A DNA stretch of 64,000 nt, taken from assembly GCA_016081115.2 (NCBI GenBank), contig CM071935.1, positions 53,182,680 to 53,246,679 of the forward strand, written 5' to 3'. The notes under the pieces were generated by a model. That model was not told where the DNA came from. It did not search any database and saw nothing but the letters and a program-made list of their open reading frames with translations. Of the stretch, positions 1-10,840 are shown piece by piece (positions within the stretch are counted from its first letter, which is position 1; each line of letters starts with the position of its first letter). Source of the stretch: Rehmannia glutinosa. Taxonomy: Eukaryota > Streptophyta > Magnoliopsida > Lamiales > Orobanchaceae. The translations under genes were made by a program, and so were the position numbers.

Positions 1-238
1 TTATGTGTGATAATTATTTTTTGACTAATATGAGATGTAATTTTCATAATACTATGATATTTAAAATACTACACAAAAAAATATAAATCTTACATAAAAT
101 TTCATTATAAAATACTGAAACATAAAATTACCACAATAAAAAACAGTTACATAAAAATAGATAAAGTTACATAAAATAACTAAAAATAAAATTATTAAAA
201 TACAAATAAAAACAGATACAATACATAGTAAAAGTGAT

Positions 239-490
239 TTGCAAGATATCATGACTGCGTGCATAATAATGCATAATATGATAATCGAGGACGAACGAGA
301 TCTTGATGCTCCAATTGCAGAAGGAAGAGAAGTGCCATCTCCAGATATCGAATTTGTAAAATATGAACATACTCGTTTTCAAAATTTTCTTGCTCGGTTT
401 AGGCAAATTAAAGATGCAGAGGCTCATTTTACACTTCGAAATGCATTAATTGATCATTTGTGGGAAGAATATTCCAATTCGGAGAACTAG
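239..490 (+). pseudogene. PIF/Harbinger transposase, C-terminal fragment
   Basis: The reading frame gives about 83 residues that look like the C-terminal end of a plant PIF/Harbinger (HARBI1/ALP1-like) DDE transposase. The motifs are ACIIMHNMIIEDER near the start (the family's CIxLHN-MIVEDER-type block before the C-terminus) and LIDHLWEEYSN at the end, which matches the usual LIEHLW tail. The family protein is about 400 residues, so the catalytic core is missing upstream; bases 1-238 are AT-rich and show no matching coding sequence. It ends at a normal stop (tag) and is followed by AT-rich DNA that runs to a Harbinger-like terminus at 822. I infer a 5'-truncated, inactive copy. A domesticated ALP1-like gene is less likely because of the truncation. 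Confidence 0.72.
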
Positions 491-822
491 TCAATATCAT
501 ATTGTAATTTGTTTCTGCATTATTATGAATTTTTATTTTAATATTTTGCATTATTTTTCTTAAATTTTATATACTTTTTTAATTTGATTATTTTGAATAT
601 AAAAAATTTAGTAAATATTATATAAAATAAAATTGCTTATATAATGTGAAAATCAATTATAAGTAAATAAAATTAATATTAAATTAATAAAAGAAGGAAT
701 CTTATGGAATATTCTTTTTTAGTGCAGAAAAATAGTGTAAACTGCTGGAGATGGAATGCAGATTCTGCACTAAAGTAGTCTGACTCGCACTAAAAGTAGT
801 CAAAACTGGCCTGGAGATGGCC
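491..822 (+). mobile_element. 3' non-coding end of the PIF/Harbinger element, ending at a TTA target
   Basis: AT-rich DNA follows the transposase stop and ends in ctggagatggcc at 811-822, which resembles the reverse complement of the GGCCATCTCC-type terminal repeat common in plant Harbinger/Tourist elements. The next three bases are TTA (823-825), the expected 3-bp target of this superfamily. The left terminus is outside the window or degraded, so the duplication cannot be confirmed. Confidence 0.5.
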
Positions 823-825
823 TTA

Positions 826-1331
826 GACCAACTCCGCCAGGTCTTCTGTCTTCAAAGTGGCGTTGGGTGTCACTTTTTGTGCTCCAGTAGTGCGCCAGAA
901 ACTGGCGCTATTTTGACATTTTTATAGTGCAATGCCATTTCTTGCACTACAATGTTTTGATGCTATCTTTATCCCCCTTTAATTTGTTGAATACTAAATT
1001 TTTCAATCTTGTAATTATTTTTTTATTTCAATTAATCTAATAGAAAATAATATTAAAATTAATCCAATTATATGTCAATTAATATGATGTGTAATTTGAA
1101 TAATGCTTGCACACAAAATTATAAATCTTACCAAAATTACAGTATAAAATATTATATTAAATAAAATTATATATGCAATATTTTTATCAATTATAAAATA
1201 AAAAAATCAATATTAATTGAATACAACAAGAAATCTTATGGAATATTCCTTTTTTATGCAGAAATTGGTGCAAATTGTTGGAGATAGAGTGTAGATTCTT
1301 CATTAAAGTGGTGCAAACTCTTGGAGATGCT
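826..1331. mobile_element. Possible Tourist-like MITE or second Harbinger terminus
   Basis: The stretch 1010-1331 is a diverged direct repeat of 525-800. Both contain a tatggaatattc block followed by gtgcaaa or gtgtaaa and then a tggagat motif. It starts with gaccaactcc and ends near cttggagatgc, which are weakly inverse to each other. I read it as a non-autonomous Harbinger relative sharing terminal sequence with its neighbour. No clean target duplication was found on the right. Confidence 0.3.
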
Positions 1332-2241
1332 ATGCTTCATATCTGAGATTGAAAAAGAAAACACAATGATAAATTTAAAAGAAAACAAACAACATAGGAC
1401 CATGTTTATCTTTGAAGAAGAGCTGTTGGCCAACTTGGTTGGAAGGGAATTAGATCTCAAACTCGCAATTACAGCAATCACATATTGCAAATATCTTTGA
1501 GTCTTTGAGTAGATATTTTCAGATTTCATTGTAGTGTTGTTTTCAGAGATTTTGTATCCATGAAGTGCTCTAAAGTATTCATTGATATTTTAGGTAACAT
1601 TAGTAGCATCTCCATCAGTCATTTTCAATGTTATAATCTGGGGGGAAAATAAGAAGGAAGAGGGAAAGAAAAAGAAGATTTCCCTAAAGATACCATGTCA
1701 AAACAGAATGAAGCCATTCAGTTATTCTACTAAATGCCAAGAGCATCATCAGATTATTTTGCTTTGCTTATCATTATTTGTTTAGCACTTTTCCAGGGGC
1801 GAGCTATTGCAAAACCTTTTAGGCTTCATTATTTAGATTGATATATTTGAAGTTAAGGATTTCAAATCCGTATTTACATGGTGCCATTTGAAAACATCAT
1901 CCAAAATCCAAATACAACCTTGAAACTCTTTTAAAAGTACATGTGCCAAATGTAATAACAGTTTGGGTTCTGTATCTACATTTGAAAAGAAAAAAAGTTA
2001 GAAACTTCATGCTAAACTTATTAGACAGTGGATATGGAGCTTCTGGATGTGTGCTCACATCAGACATTAACACATGTAATCTAATGTCAATACTAATTCA
2101 TCCTAGCAGTAGCATATAGTAGCTTCAACAGAACTCATGTCTTTATTTATTCCAACAATCAATCATTTGGTAATATCAGAAACATGAACTCAACAATCTG
2201 CCACACGAATGAAAGATCAATAATATACATACCATTTAAAG
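1332..2241. other. Intergenic, nothing recognised
   Basis: No coding exon, RNA gene or transposon end could be supported here. The part closest to 2241 should contain the 3' UTR of the minus-strand EndoU gene; no polyadenylation site could be fixed by eye. Confidence 0.4.
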
Positions 2242-5200
2242 TTAAGAGTCTGCAACTGGAAAAGCAGATCCAATTTTGTTCCCAAGACGATAGCACTTGA
2301 CGTTTACAGGGTATGGACCAAGTTCGACATGGTTATCTTCTCCTCCCACGTAGAAGCATAGAGTGTAAATTGCAATTTCAAACTCGGGGCTCACTCCAAT
2401 CAACGTACTTGACACCGACTTCAGAACACCATTCCATTCGAACTGAATAGTAAGTAATTGTGTTTCTGAGTCAGGCTGCACCAAGAGACAGAAAAACGAT
2501 CCCAATGATCCATATCAATACAGGTAGCAAAAGGAAAAAAAGATGATAGCATTAAGTGAACCTCATTCCAGAAACAGGAAATAACCTAAGATTTAATTTG
2601 ATTGTAACCCCTACAACATATATGGAACACTTCTCCTGCTACGTAGTGCTAAGAAAGGAAAATATCCACATTGTACTTTTCATTTAAACAACAAAATGCT
2701 TTCAATTACTCTCCAGTAAACTAATCTTAACAAAATTGGTTTACCTAAAAAAGATCTTCCTTGCAATCCATAGTATAAATTGTTGCATGTTACATATAAC
2801 ACACATGCATTATCTGAAGAAACTTAGACATGCACATATACTGGACAAAGAAACCTATAAAAGGACTGTGAGTGATCGCATACTGATTGTAGAGGATCCA
2901 TTAAAACCAATAGGATAATCCAAGAGATTTTAATACTCCCTCATCCCAATTTACATATGTCTATGTGCAACAATAAAAGTCATTTTCTACCAAGCTTACT
3001 ACCAAAAAAACTTACTTTTGATCAAATTAGACTTATTCATTTGTTTTATGTTGAGTACATTTTCAATGACTTGACTAAAATGTAGATTGATTCATGTTGA
3101 GCATCAACCAGACATTTAAGTGGGGAGGGTTCCACTGCCTACTTAGCAAGCAAAATCGGCTAAATGGAAGTGAAATCACTTACGATTTGGCCACGCCTTC
3201 GAGGAAAAATATAACCTTGATAGTCCACTCTCCCCTTTGTCTCCTCCAGATAGAACTGCAAAATGATGAGATACAGACATATTATGAGATTTAGCCGCTC
3301 CATTGAAATTAAAATGAGAAAGCAAATAAAACACCATTTGCGCTGATATCGAATTTACTTTGGCATGAAAAATTGCTAGGGTAACATAAATCTTTAATGA
3401 AACTTAGATGGTCAAAAGAAGGAAATCATTTTGGCTACAACATTCGTCTGTTCCATGAAATGAATGTTAACAAACAAAACATCAGGTTTTAATTTAAAAA
3501 AATCTAAAATCAATTGTAAATTCAAAAACAGTCACTACTCTTGCTTTTTTTTCCCCTTTTTTTTCCGCAATAACCGAAATTTCTGCATCTGACACCAAGA
3601 AACTAACAAATCATATCCATTTTTATCCCATATCCTTATGCATTCAGTTATGAAGATTTTAGACAAGCACCTGAATCCAGTTATGAAATCCCGAGACTTC
3701 TTGCTCTCCACGTTTGATTTCTCCAACAAAAACATGTTCAAAAGCAGAAGAACAACTAGATGTACCACCTCGGCCATAAAGATCAAACCAGAGACTTGTC
3801 ATCATTCTCTTAAAATCTGGATAACTCTCAGATACAATGCCCTTGGCCGACAGATATTTGTAAAGGTACTTAATTGGTGCAGTTCTGCTGATCTCTTCTA
3901 TAAAGGCTGCTTGCTCTTGTTTCTCTTGTGGTGTTACGACTTCTTTATGCCCTTCATGTGGATTGTAATTATCAAGAAGAGAACAGAAACGCGAATATGT
4001 AGGCCTCGTGAATATTTCATCACTCAGCCAGGAAAATAGGCTCCCTTCCGCCATGTCTTCCTTCTGGTAAACCTTTTTCCCTTCACCACAATCAATCTCA
4101 TAATCCTTGCCAGGTACTAAACGGTTTAAATCGAGATCCCACAGTCTGTTAAGAGCCTTTGACAGATCAGCAAGCTCTTCTTCTGAGGGTTCTATGCCAG
4201 CACCACAATCAACCTCACTTGAGTACTCTTGCTCACCAAGGGGGCGCTTGTAATTGCCCCACTGTTCCTTATGTACCTGGACAGCAACGATTACCAATAG
4301 TTAATGAATCGTAACACATAGGTTTTCTTGCTTCAGCAAGCAAAAGGTAAAACAGAAGATGTTTGTTCAAGCTCACAGATGTTCGTTGAAAAGTTGGTTC
4401 ACACAGTACACGTTCAACATAGAGACTCTAAAAAACCCAAGAAACTTGAAAAACAACGCATACTAAATTTTCAGTTTTATTCACTAAAGAAGCAGTAACT
4501 CCATCATTTCTACAAACATACAGTGTACTGCTGCAGCACAGTATGACATTAATGAATTTGTTAGGAGTATATCTTAACTTTAATAGCATCTAATATTATG
4601 TGTTTCCTGATATAATGTTCAGCTACCAGTAGAGTGAAATTGCAATAGATATACTAGAAGCTATGGCTTAGGTATGGAGTCAATGAAGGAATTAGAAAAC
4701 CAACCTCAGTTCCCAATTCAAAATTGAAATTGAAAGCAGGAAAATAAAGGGTGACAATCTTAGTTAATTATCATTATGCACAATATTGTCCATTGTTTGA
4801 CAATAGTGACACTTATTTTACACGTGGGTCTAGTCCACACTCTATGAAAAAAGATTTCTTTTGATAGCTTAAGTGATAGAGTGCAGCAGATAAGCCATTG
4901 CTTTACCCCATTGTAGGAGCTATAAATCAAAAGAAGAGGAGAACTTCCGCTTCTTAATTTGATCGAAAAATACATACTAAAAAACCTGGCTACTCAATAC
5001 AACATATTTCAATTAGGCTATTACTCCAGTTTGTCAACATGCAAGTAACCTCCCTAATTATGATTATCAAGAAACAGTAGCAATGAAATATCAATGGAGT
5101 GCAATGGTGCCATCTGCATTAGACAATGTAAGTTCTCATACAATGTTTAGGGAAAAACATGAACAATAAATATTTCATGAAGTTCTGCTAGACCTTAGTT

Positions 5201-5852
5201 TGCTGTCTTGGAGGCTTCTTGAGGACAGTCTCCCAACCATCATTATTTTTGTCTTCCTCCTGTAAATAACCCACAAACAGTAAATATTAGAAATTTTGAA
5301 AGAAACATGAATACTCAGCAGTAATATTAGGAAAGGGAAAATAAGATCTCTTGGTTCCTAATGGCTTGGGATAAAATCATCTCTCCTACTATACTCATTT
5401 ATCCCAAGCAACTCATGCATTTGAGAGATCACTAAGCACACCAACTATTGGAAATCCATATATATGGGGAAACATGGATTCAGATCTGAAAAATAAAGAC
5501 ACTAATCATCATCATGCAAATTCTAATAACACTATGGAAGCATTACAATTTACAGAGCATCAAGCACTATTAGTTTGCAACTTGTAACTGATGATCCAAT
5601 AACTTAATTTTTCAGTATATCATAACAGATCATATCCCAAAAATTGGTTCTTTATTCTTTCCGTTTTATTTTTCTTGTTTTTTTTTTTTTGCCATTTATA
5701 TTCAAGCTACAATTGGAACTGATGAACGAAAATATCAATATCACGAACAATAACATTAGCAAAGATATAGAAAGGTTGAACTTATGGGTTCTCACAGCGT
5801 GGGACAATTCTCCTGATTTCCGCTCATCATTTCTCCCATAGCTCTGTTCCTG

Positions 5853-5887
<35 letters not shown>

Positions 5888-6257
5888 GCATGAAAACAGC
5901 AAACATAGCTTTAATATCGCTTCATAATTTAATGAATAGAAAGATGAAAGGACTTAAAGAAAACAAGAAAAATTACCTGTCTTCTGTTCCAGGCTGTGGT
6001 GTTATGATCGGTGTTGGAACTGGACCCATCATGGTCTTCCGGCTCCCCGGACACCACCTGAACATTTTAGCACACATGGTTGGATTTATACACGATAAAT
6101 AATGTGATCCGCAAAGAGAGGGAGGATCAGTGCTAACCTGCGCCCAACTCGATCTGGATCGTTCGTCCCGAGGCTGAGAGTCCCTTTCATCACGATCATC
6201 ACCACCTTGAATGTGATCCAATGCTACATTGATCAGTCCCTTCACAAGCCCGTCCAT
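2242..6257 (-). CDS. Poly(U)-specific endoribonuclease (EndoU/XendoU family), 7 exons
   Basis: EndoU enzymes cut RNA at uridylates and leave 2',3'-cyclic phosphates. Coding exons, all with GT-AG borders and all phase 0: 6257-6138, 6057-5977, 5849-5796, 5259-5194, 4276-3671, 3255-3184, 2475-2242. They add up to 410 residues plus a stop, a normal length for the plant family. The first about 105 residues are polar and acidic and probably disordered; the EndoU domain follows. Expected active-site residues by family pattern are His288 in EHVFVGEIK, His305 in GFHNWIQ and Lys352 in VLKSVSS; their spacing (17 and 47) closely matches that of Xenopus XendoU. The C-terminal GVSPEFEIAIYTLCF block is typical. 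No signal peptide is visible at the chosen start (MDGLVKGLINVAL), so I infer an intracellular protein. The frame is intact throughout. Exon 4 to 7 borders are the surest; the small N-terminal exons rest on splice sites and phase. Confidence 0.88.
2936..3000 (+). mobile_element. Stowaway-like MITE end within EndoU intron 6
   Basis: ctccctcatcccaattt after a TA dinucleotide resembles the CTCCCTCCGTCCC terminal repeat of plant Tc1/mariner Stowaway MITEs. The opposite terminus was not found, so this is probably a degraded, one-ended remnant. The end coordinate is nominal. Confidence 0.4.
5854..5885 (+). repeat. (AC)16 microsatellite abutting a 3' splice site
   Basis: Sixteen AC units. Read on the gene strand this is a (GT)n tract that ends three bases before the AG acceptor of EndoU exon 3 (AG at 5851-5850), occupying the place of the polypyrimidine tract. 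Confidence 0.95.
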
Positions 6258-6782
6258 TGGATATCGCACGATTTTTTGATATGTGGAAAAATTCGACGTA
6301 TAAAAATGGGGAGTTGAGAAAGTGGATTTATTTCTTGATGTGAAATACTGAATCAAAGTGAAACAGATGCCACTGGCAGGGAATTGCAGCCACTTGATTT
6401 TCCTTTGAGTTTTGGGGTTTATTGTCTTGTTGCCGACACCCCCAAATGGATCATCTTTTGACTTTCGAATCGTCCAAAATTATGTCTGGTTATATTTTCA
6501 AAACCAATTTTCTATTTGGCCCTCCTCCGCCAGAGATTAGGATCGTCCTCGTAAATGACGAATGTCTCATAGTCCAAAAGAAGTATGAAGTCTGTGCCCC
6601 CAGCATGTGTAGGGATACTCTGGGTCGTCAAAATAAAAAAAAAACTCCGGAAAATAGATTCACGTTTATTTAGGGTTGTTCTCAATGAAAATGAAGTCAT
6701 GTTCAATTTTCATGTTTTTATAGAAATATTATATTTTGGAAACATAACCAAACAAATTTTCACCATAAATCTATTTGAAAAC
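6258..6782 (-). promoter_or_regulatory. 5' flank of the EndoU gene
   Basis: Region upstream of the chosen EndoU start. It should hold the promoter and 5' UTR. I could not identify a convincing TATA box or other element. An in-frame ATG upstream (near 6356) is possible, but the downstream MDGL start fits plant relatives better. Confidence 0.3.
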
Positions 6783-7112
6783 TAGGGCTGCAAATGAACT
6801 AAGTCGCTCGTGAGCTATTCGGAGGTCGATTCGATAAAAGCTCGTTCGAGTTCGTTTAATGAGGCTCGTTAAAATAAACGAATCAAACTCAAACTTGGAG
6901 ATATTCGGTTCGTTAACTCGTGAACATGTTCGTTAGTAAGCTCGTGAATATGCTCGATAGTAAGCTCGTATAAATTAAACTAATAATTTGACTTTAGTTT
7001 TAATTTTTCATATTTTTACTTATGGTAATATAAAAATATTTCAATAAATTATTTGTTTGAATGAAATTATAAGTTTTGGTAAATATATTATGCGTTTTAG
7101 ATATATTTAATT

Positions 7113-7516
7113 GAGGAAAATATTTTTTGCCCTCCGAACTATTAGGGTTTTTCGACTTTGCCACCTAAACTTTTTTTTGGCGCACTTTACCTACTGAATT
7201 TCAAGGGTTTTGCATATAGCCTCATGGGTCTCGTCGGCGGCGGAATATTCCACTGGAATCTTGTCACATGCCATGCACGTGAGGGCAAAATTGTCATTTC
7301 AATCAAATTATACTAATATTATTGCACTTTGCCATATAAACTTTGCGAAATTGTTACTTTGCCATATGAACTTGGAGCGATTTACACTTTACCTCCTCAG
7401 TTAAAAAAATATTAAAAATTTATGTGTATATATTTATTTTTATATTGTTTAATTTTTTCACCAAAAATAAGTAAATTTTACTAGTATATATGCATTTCAA
7501 TAAAATATATTATCAA
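7113..7516 (+). repeat. Left TIR of the Mutator-like element
   Basis: About 404 bp, matching the reverse complement of 10841-11239 from the outer edge to ttcaataaaatatattatcaa. Includes the shared segment cggaatattccact. Confidence 0.85.
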
Positions 7517-7980
7517 GATATTAAAAATATATATTTATTTTTCACCAAAAATAAGTAAATTTTACTAGTTAAATTTATTTATTTTTTTATCAAGATATTA
7601 AAAATATATATAAATAAAAATTATTTTTAATATCTTGATAAAAAAAATATTTAACTAGTATTCATTTCAATAAAATATATTATGAATAATATTATTATAT
7701 ATATATATATATATTGACTTTCTTGTAGAATTGTAGAATTGTAGATTACTTCCTAGATTTACTTTATTAGTTTATAAATTAAAAAAGTATAAAGTTGATG
7801 TTAATCCAATTTATCAAATTACAAATAAAAAATATACATAATTATTTATCCATTTGAGGTAAATGAATAATATATGTAGACAAATATAAATTCTGATATA
7901 TTAGAATGAATTTTCATAAATAACATATATTAGGTAGTAATAAGTTTGAAACATATTATTAAAAACCCTATACTATATTT
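7517..7980. other. AT-rich non-coding interior of the MULE shell
   Basis: Very AT-rich DNA with partial repeats of the adjoining TIR (taaattttactag and atcaagatattaaaaatat motifs) and an (AT)n run near 7697-7714. No gene seen. The matching right-hand interior is 10611-10840. Confidence 0.5.
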
Positions 7981-8540
7981 TAAACAGTGGGTTTTTTTTT
8001 AGCCTTTTTGGCCAATTGAAAATCTTTTTTAGCCATGTTTTTCAAACACATCTTTTTTAGCCATTTTGGAGTGCGAAAAGACATAACTGCCCTTTAGTAG
8101 TTTAAGCCTAAATAGTTCTCCCAAATACTCTCACTCGAACACTGCTCCCCCAAAATTGTCACTCGAAATCTCCAAAATTCTCCCCCAAAACTACCGAATC
8201 GGCGACGGCGAAAGGAGAGATGACGACGACGACGACGAGCGAGGATATGGAGGGTGCTTCGACTTCTTCTCAGGTATGTAAATCAAACCCTATTTCCTGT
8301 ATTTGTTTTAAATTGTCAATACTTTGTTGTTCTCAGGTAGAAATTCTATTTTTTTTTATTTTTAAATCGAACCCTATTTCCTATTTCATGTATTTTTGTT
8401 GTTTTAAATTGTCAATAAGTGTTTTAGGTTAGGATTTGTTGTAGAAATTATAGGTTTTAGATGGTGGGTTTGGTTTTGGTGAGCTTCATATGTTGTTAAT
8501 GGCGGAAAGTGTGAGAGAGGGGAAGAAGAAGAAGAAAACG

Positions 8541-8815
8541 GACTGCGATTTTCGAGTTACATGGGTAACTCGAAAATTCGAGTTACAGAAAAAGGTAACT
8601 CGAATTCGAGTTACATGTGTAACTCGAAAATCGCAGTCAGTTACATGGGTAACTCGAAATTTCGAGTTACATGAAAAAAGTAACTCGAATTCGAGTTACA
8701 TATGTAACTCGAAATCAAGTTACCTTTTTCATGTAACTCGAATTCGAGTTAAATGGGTAACTCGAATAGTTCGAGTTACAGAAAAAGGTAACTCGAATTC
8801 GAGTTACATACATGA
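8541..8815. repeat. Cluster of palindromes with unit GTAACTCGAATTCGAGTTAC
   Basis: Three perfect 20-bp palindromes (8595-8614, 8680-8699, 8788-8807), one with a single end mismatch (8733-8752), and several looser copies with one to four extra central bases. They are separated by short spacers such as atgg, atgt, atat and agaaaaag. The cluster lies in the intron of the Ulp1-type gene, about 560 bp inside the left end of the inner element. Confidence 0.9.
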
Positions 8816-9342
8816 CAACAAGCCTAAACTGAGTGTTTTGTGTTTTTTTTGACAGATTTGGCGATGGAAATGGGGTTTTGCACAGAATTGGAGGGAAAAA
8901 ATGAATGTATACTCCAAGCACCACTTGATAGCGGATATCAAGAAGGAGTTGACTGAGTCGGGCAATTTAGATGAGTTTAGGAATGGACCGTTTGTGGCGT
9001 TTCTGGACTTCGATGATGACGCATACTTGACCACCAAGGGTATGCTCCATTTGCTCGGTCGACAGATTTTGGTGGAGGGATCTAAGACCGGGGACTTGTG
9101 GTTCCGCGTTGGTGAGCAGAACCTCAGATTTGGGCGACGAGAGTTTGCGATGTTTAATGGGCTACGTTTTGGACCCTCGGCGATTGACCCATACTCCTCA
9201 CAGCATATCCGTCCAGCAGGAGGAGTATACCGACAGTTTTTCGACGGGGAGTCCTTGATACCGACGAAGACAGTGCCACATTTCAGAGTGGGTAGTTTCA
9301 GAGAGCGACCAGAGGATAATCTGAAGATGGCATATATCTTAA

Positions 9343-9355
9343 ATCCACCACCACC

Positions 9356-9389
<34 letters not shown>

Positions 9390-9408
9390 TCATCAACAAC
9401 ATCCACAT
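9343..9408. repeat. (CCA)n(TCA)n microsatellite at the junction of two convergent gene fragments
   Basis: About nine CCA units followed by about eight TCA units and an acaacatccaca tail. The + strand reads it as Pro and Ser runs, the - strand as Asp and Gly runs. Confidence 0.92.
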
Positions 9409-9994
9409 GATCACTATTATTGATTCTCGGTTGATGCTCCAAGATAGGAGATTTACTTGGACAATTATCGGGCACTACGTGTTGCACAGACGTTGGTTGA
9501 GGCGCAGCATGTTGCAAATAGGTTGGCATACACTGTGGTGGACCATGTATATAATTCATGTTGTACTGAGAATTATATGGATTTAAGGGCATAAATTGAC
9601 TGCCGATACCATATGAATACGATTGAGCAGCCATTAGGTTCATAAAACCATGTGGATTGCCATTTCCGGTGTACGAAGTCCCCACCATCCCATGATCTTT
9701 TGGTTGCAAGGTCACAAATATTCGGGGATCTTTGAAAATCTCAGCTACTCGTCGAAGATCCCGTTCACACATAATCAAAGACTTAACCTCAGAACCACCC
9801 CCAGTTGGCATTAAACAGTGTAATTTATATTCACACAAACGCCGATCACCATTTACAATGTTATGAACAATATCCACAAACCCACTATATGATATTGTCC
9901 ACAACGACGTAAAAACGAGTACTTCTTCACCATTCCTATAGAAACTACGATCCCAAAAACCACTATGGACAATTATCACTTTATCATCCTCCAT
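9346..9994 (-). pseudogene. MURA-type transposase, N-terminal fragment
   Basis: The frame opens with MEDDKVIIVHSGFWD and continues for about 215 residues to an Asp8-Gly9 run, after which it is only antisense of the Ulp1-type fragment. The start (short acidic leader, VIIVHSGFWD, then a beta-rich block ending in CLMPTGGG) resembles the N-terminal PB1-like segment of plant MuDR-type transposases, followed by a low-complexity Asn/Pro/Gln linker with NPHGFMNL and YNSQYNMNY. The zinc-binding and DDE catalytic domains are missing. The gene head is intact while the rest is lost at the same microsatellite as its neighbour. The MURA assignment rests on position and general similarity, not on a catalytic motif. 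Confidence 0.5.
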
Positions 9995-10078
9995 TTGAAA
10001 CCAACAAAAACAGACAAAAAAATATCAAATCAGAATATGTAATACGATCACTGATTGACTTGAATTGAAAGTTCAAAT

Positions 10079-10194
10079 GACTCGATTGAATTCGAATTAG
10101 TTACTCGAACTCGATTCGAATCACAATTCTAACTCGATTCGAGTCAATCAGTAACTCAATTGATCAGTCACCGTTGAACTCGAATTCGAGTTAC
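10079..10194. repeat. Second cluster of aactcga/tcgagtt motifs
   Basis: Several diverged units (for example ttactcgaactcgattcga) and one good palindrome, aactcgaattcgagtt at 10177-10192, about 420 bp inside the right end of the inner element. It mirrors the array at 8541-8815 and lies upstream of the MURA-type start. Confidence 0.75.
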
Positions 10195-10840
10195 CTTTGC
10201 AGGCTGTTGTTTGAGCTTATTTCGAACTGGTTTTTTTTCCATGTCTATGGTTTTCAGATCTATTCTACACCCAACCTCAAACTAAATACGATAGTGAAAT
10301 GAATAAAGAATGAGATAGAGAACAAAATGCTTACATTATTTCGAGATTCCGATCGGGAAAATGGGTTGCCGGAAATTCACTGTCAAATTTTGTCTTTGAA
10401 ATTTGTAGAGAGAAAGTGAAAGTAAAAGAGAAAAGTAGAAAGAGAGGTAGGAGAAAGAGAGGTATAAGACCTAGTGTAATATACTTAAAGAGTATGAATG
10501 TCATTTCACACCCCAAAATGGCTAAAAAAGATGTGTTTGAAAAAGTTGACTATTTTTAATCTTTTCAAGTTGGAAATGACCAATTTGACCCATTTCCACT
10601 ATTTTAAAAGTAGAAATAATGCATTTCATTATATTTGAAATACTTTTATATTTTTGAAATTTACTTTAATTTATAAAAATAATTTTGAAATGGTATTATA
10701 TAGTTATAAAATTGACACTGGTGTATATTTATAAATTTTTTTCACTTCAAAGTTCATAAAATTAGTTATTTTCCTAATGTTGATATAAAAACTATTAAAT
10801 TAAATAAGTTAAAAGGAAGAGATTACAAAATAATTGTATT

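Larger units (their letters stand above)
8220..9410 (+). pseudogene. Ulp1/DUF1985-type MULE-associated gene, 3'-truncated
   Basis: Model: exon 1 8220-8273 (MTTTTTSEDMEGASTSSQ, donor cag/gtatgt), intron 8274-8855, exon 2 8856-9410 (acceptor tttgacag), with the frame kept across the junction. The product of about 203 residues starts with a basic segment and continues with a DUF1985-like domain: FVAFLDFDDDAYLTTKGMLH, then LWFRVGEQNLRFGRREFAMF and NGLRFGP. That domain sits at the N-terminus of plant Ulp1-like SUMO-peptidase proteins carried by MULEs. The frame then runs into Pro9-Ser8 encoded by a microsatellite and stops at 9410. The C-terminal cysteine peptidase domain (His-Asp-Cys) is absent. 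I infer a deletion derivative whose 3' half was lost at the repeat. Confidence 0.62.
7981..10610. mobile_element. Inner MULE-like element carrying Ulp1-type and MURA-type gene starts
   Basis: About 110 bp at each end are inverted copies. The best block is ttcaaacacatcttttttag followed by ccattttgg (8041-8069), which recurs inverted at 10512-10541; a weaker match reaches about 7981 and 10610. Inside are the 5' parts of two genes pointing at each other, a Ulp1/DUF1985-type gene on + (8220-9410) and a MURA-type gene on - (ending near 9346). In several plants MULEs such as the Kaonashi type carry a transposase plus a Ulp1-like peptidase gene, which fits. The exact termini and target duplication could not be fixed. 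Confidence 0.6.

Noticed and set aside
1254..1529. 91-codon minus-strand frame
   Set aside because: No family features; it spans a MITE-like terminus and AT-rich DNA.
3638..4039. 133-codon + strand frame
   Set aside because: It is antisense to the large EndoU exon, which has clear homology and consistent splice sites.
4735..4975. Possible transposon inside EndoU intron 4
   Set aside because: No terminal repeats or duplications could be found; treated as plain intron.
8541..8815. CRISPR-like array of repeats and spacers
   Set aside because: The spacers are only 4 to 10 bp and repetitive, the units are full palindromes, and the context is a plant transposon.
8490..8852. Open frame with repeated VTRKFEL/NSNSSY-like residues
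   Set aside because: It is the translation of the palindrome array and lies inside the proposed intron; repetition of the DNA motif explains the peptide pattern.
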